Assembly (NCBI GenBank): GCA_023411445.1
Contig: JAEYOT010000288.1
Location: forward strand, 1 to 7,630
Length of the DNA stretch: 7,630 nucleotides
Source of the DNA: Pseudomonadota bacterium
Lineage (GTDB): Bacteria > Myxococcota_A > Polyangia > Polyangiales > Polyangiaceae
Direction: 5' to 3'
Shown one piece after another: positions 6,430 to 7,630 of this stretch. The position numbers and the translations under genes were made by a program. A model generated the notes under the pieces. It saw only the letters and a list, made by a program, of their open reading frames with translations, made no database searches and was not told where the DNA came from. Every line of letters begins with the position of its first letter. Position 1 is the stretch's first letter.

Positions 6430-6438
6430 GGACCCGTC
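6428..6438 (+). promoter_or_regulatory. Ribosome binding site overlapping the cytochrome-porin stop
   Basis: GAGGA at 6428-6432 overlaps the TGA stop (6427-6429) of the cytochrome-porin gene and sits 6 bases before the ATG of the next gene. This supports translational coupling and fixes the start at 6439. Confidence 0.8.
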
Positions 6439-6927
6439 ATGCGTTTGAATCTCTCGGCCACGGTCCTTTCGCTCACCCTCCTCGGCGCCGCCACGGCGCA
6501 CGCCTCGGACATGTATCCGGCGGAGGTCGCCGCCAAGCTGCAGCTCGATTGCGTGCCCGGCTGCCAGCTGTGCCACCTGGATGCGTCCGGTGGCCCCGGC
6601 AAGATCAACCCCATGTTCGGCACGTCGCTGAAGGCAGCGGGCGCCACCGGCGGTGAGGCCGTCTCCACCATCGCGCCCGCCCTAGTCGCGATGGAAACGG
6701 CGGGCACGGACTCGGACAAGGACGGCGCACCCGACATCGCCGAGCTGCGCGCCGGTGAAGATCCCAACGGAGCGGGCTCGCTCTGCGGCGGTCCCAAGTT
6801 CGGCTGCGGCGCTGCCACCATCGCTCCGAGCCATCCAGGCCGCGGGCTGGATCCGCTGGCTGCCGCCGCTGGCTTGCTCTCGCTGTTCGTCGGCCTGTTC
6901 GTGTGGCGTCGTCGCCGAGCGGGCTAG
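6439..6927 (+). CDS. Secreted monoheme cytochrome-like protein with C-terminal anchor (paralogue 1)
   Basis: A 162-residue exported protein. Its signal peptide ends in ATAHA-S (cleavage near 22). LDCVPGCQLCHLDASGGPG (36-54) contains one CxxCH heme-c site (C42, C45, H46) preceded by an extra Cys (C38); M59 in NPMFG is a possible second heme ligand. TDSDKDGAPDIAEL (90-103) is a DxDxDGxxDxxE loop as in thrombospondin type-3 or EF-hand-like calcium sites. C116 and the FGCGA motif (C123) precede a Pro/Gly spacer, a hydrophobic segment (138-156, LDPLAAAAGLLSLFVGLFVW) and terminal RRRRAG. This Cys-Gly / hydrophobic / Arg tail resembles MYXO-CTERM-type sorting signals, so the protein is probably tethered to a membrane or the cell surface. 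It starts 9 bases after the cytochrome-porin stop, and the shared heme chemistry suggests it exchanges electrons with that protein. The heme motif and tail are visible; redox function is inferred. Confidence 0.72.
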   Translation: MRLNLSATVLSLTLLGAATAHASDMYPAEVAAKLQLDCVPGCQLCHLDASGGPGKINPMFGTSLKAAGATGGEAVSTIAPALVAMETAGTDSDKDGAPDIAELRAGEDPNGAGSLCGGPKFGCGAATIAPSHPGRGLDPLAAAAGLLSLFVGLFVWRRRRAG

Positions 6928-6945
6928 CTCGCGCCTAGCAGGCTC

Positions 6946-6969
6946 GGGCTCGATGAAGAGGCCGAGCCC
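6946..6969 (+). other. GC-rich hairpin between the two small cytochrome genes
   Basis: GGGCTCG (6946-6952) and CGAGCCC (6963-6969) form a perfect 7-base stem with a 10-base loop, 18 bases after the upstream stop. No T-run follows, so it is not a classical terminator. It may be a transcript-processing or stability element, or incidental in GC-rich DNA. The ATG of a possible small gene at 6953 lies in the loop. Confidence 0.5.
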
Positions 6970-7156
6970 GGGCGAACCTGACGCGGTGCGGCGCCTGGCA
7001 CGAGCTGCCGCCTCTCGCGCTCCCACTGAGGCACTACGGCGCTCGCTAGCGCTCTTGCTGCTGCTCGTAGGCGTTGCGGACCGCTGCTGGCTCATGACAA
7101 GCTTGCTGGAGCGGATAGGGACGCCGCGGTGGGAGGAACAACTGTGGGAAAGTTGA
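6953..7156 (+). CDS. Possible small membrane protein gene (67 aa), uncertain
   Basis: An ATG-started frame of 67 codons fills most of the 216-base gap between the two small cytochrome genes and ends with TGA at 7154-7156, overlapping the start of the second one by 13 bases. The product would be basic at the N-terminus (MKRPSPGEPDAVRRLARAAA), with a short hydrophobic stretch (LALLLLLVGVADRCWLM, about 33-49) and an acidic C-terminus. The third codon position is only about 70 percent G or C, no good ribosome site precedes the ATG, and the ATG lies in a hairpin loop. No family is recognised. The overlap with the next gene is the main argument for it; a chance frame in GC-rich DNA is at least as likely. 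Confidence 0.25.
   Translation: MKRPSPGEPDAVRRLARAAASRAPTEALRRSLALLLLLVGVADRCWLMTSLLERIGTPRWEEQLWES
7132..7136 (+). promoter_or_regulatory. Shine-Dalgarno fixing the second small cytochrome start at GTG 7144
   Basis: GGAGG at 7132-7136 stands 7 bases before the GTG at 7144-7146. The further-upstream GTG at 7129 in the same frame would place this site inside the coding sequence, so 7144 is the better start. Confidence 0.85.
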
Positions 7157-7602
7157 AAGTTGCTATTTTGACGGGCGGGGTGCTCTGGTCTGCGCAGGCG
7201 CGCGCGGAAGACGTGTTCCCCGGTGCGCTGCAGGAAGCGGCGCAGATGGACTGCGTGCCGAGCTGTTTGATGTGCCACACGGACAATCCCGGCACGGCGA
7301 CGACCTACAACAAGAAGCCCTTGCCGAACGCGCTCCTCGCTACCAATGGGATCACGAACTACGGGAAGAAGGACACCGCGGGCCTGAAGGCGGCCTATGC
7401 CATTTACGCGGCCAATCCCATGAATGCCGATGCCGTCGCGCTGATCAAGCAGGGCATCGAGCCCGGCGCGAAGCAGGACGTGTGCACGCCCAGCTATGGT
7501 TGCGGCGCTCGCTTCACCGCGAAGGGCGCCGCGCCGAGAGCTGCCCTAGCTACCGCGCTCTTACTCGGCGCTGCTATGCTGGCACGCCGCTACCGGCGCT
7601 GA
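7144..7602 (+). CDS. Secreted monoheme cytochrome-like protein with C-terminal anchor (paralogue 2)
   Basis: A 152-residue exported protein starting with GTG behind a strong GGAGG. The signal peptide ends in AQARA-E (near 21). MDCVPSCLMCHTDNPG (35-50) carries one CxxCH heme-c site (C41, C44, H45) with an extra Cys at C37, matching the DCVPxCxxCHxD block of the gene at 6439. The middle part (51-100) is more polar, with Asn, Lys and Tyr. NPMNADAVALIKQGIEPGA (91-109) aligns with the paralogue's calcium-loop region but has lost the regular Asp spacing. C114 and YGCGA (C120) are followed by a basic spacer, a hydrophobic segment (about 131-147) and terminal RRYRR, the same type of sorting or anchoring tail. 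It is third in the heme-protein cluster, 216 bases after paralogue 1. Likely a membrane- or surface-tethered electron carrier; heme binding is strongly suggested, the partner and role are inferred. Confidence 0.72.
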   Translation: MGKLKVAILTGGVLWSAQARAEDVFPGALQEAAQMDCVPSCLMCHTDNPGTATTYNKKPLPNALLATNGITNYGKKDTAGLKAAYAIYAANPMNADAVALIKQGIEPGAKQDVCTPSYGCGARFTAKGAAPRAALATALLLGAAMLARRYRR

Positions 7603-7630
7603 GCGCGCGGCGCGGCGAGCAAGCTGAGCA

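Noticed and set aside
1..7630. CRISPR array, tRNA/rRNA, insertion sequence or integrase
   Set aside because: No regularly spaced repeats, RNA-gene signatures, transposase motifs or flanking inverted repeats were seen.

Overview
The window is GC-rich, dense with genes, and fits a high-GC deltaproteobacterial-type genome, most likely Myxococcota. The grounds are overall composition, frequent GTG/TTG starts, 4-base gene overlaps, and two secreted proteins ending in a Gly-Cys-Gly / hydrophobic / Arg-rich tail that resembles the MYXO-CTERM sorting signal. This is inference; no rRNA or other taxonomic marker is present.

Left part (1-3180). A gene fragment enters from the left edge on the + strand (C-terminus, possibly of a C45-type acyltransferase/hydrolase). 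It converges with, and overlaps by 12 bases, a three-gene minus-strand operon. In transcription order that operon holds an AmgK-like sugar phosphotransferase (2116-3180), a small outer-membrane beta-barrel protein (1340-2119), and a PrsW-like intramembrane protease with a long multi-pass C-terminal extension (216-1343). Each junction is a 4-base stop/start overlap (GTGA, then TTGA), so translation is probably coupled. All three suggest cell-envelope work, but no shared pathway is proven. The PrsW-like protein lacks the glutamate normally seen in the family's second motif.

Middle (3181-4933). A divergently read RsmG-like 16S rRNA methyltransferase is followed by about 420 bases with no convincing gene. 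Next comes a secreted YceI-like protein closed by a strong intrinsic terminator (4892-4933).

Right part (4934-7630). This is the most interesting section: three plus-strand genes, each with a signal peptide and exactly one CxxCH heme-c motif. The first (4999-6429) has a monoheme cytochrome segment, an acidic Ser/Glu-rich linker and an outer-membrane beta-barrel in one chain, the same general design as the Cyc2 iron-oxidase cytochrome-porins. The next two (6439-6927 and 7144-7602) are small paralogues with a DCVPxCxxCH motif and a C-terminal anchor or sorting tail; one has a calcium-loop-like DxDxDG segment that is degraded in the other. Together they look like a compact outer-membrane electron-transfer module: a heme-bearing porin plus two surface- or membrane-tethered monoheme partners. 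The electron-transfer role, its direction and its substrate are inferred, not shown. A possible 67-residue reading frame sits between the two small cytochromes.
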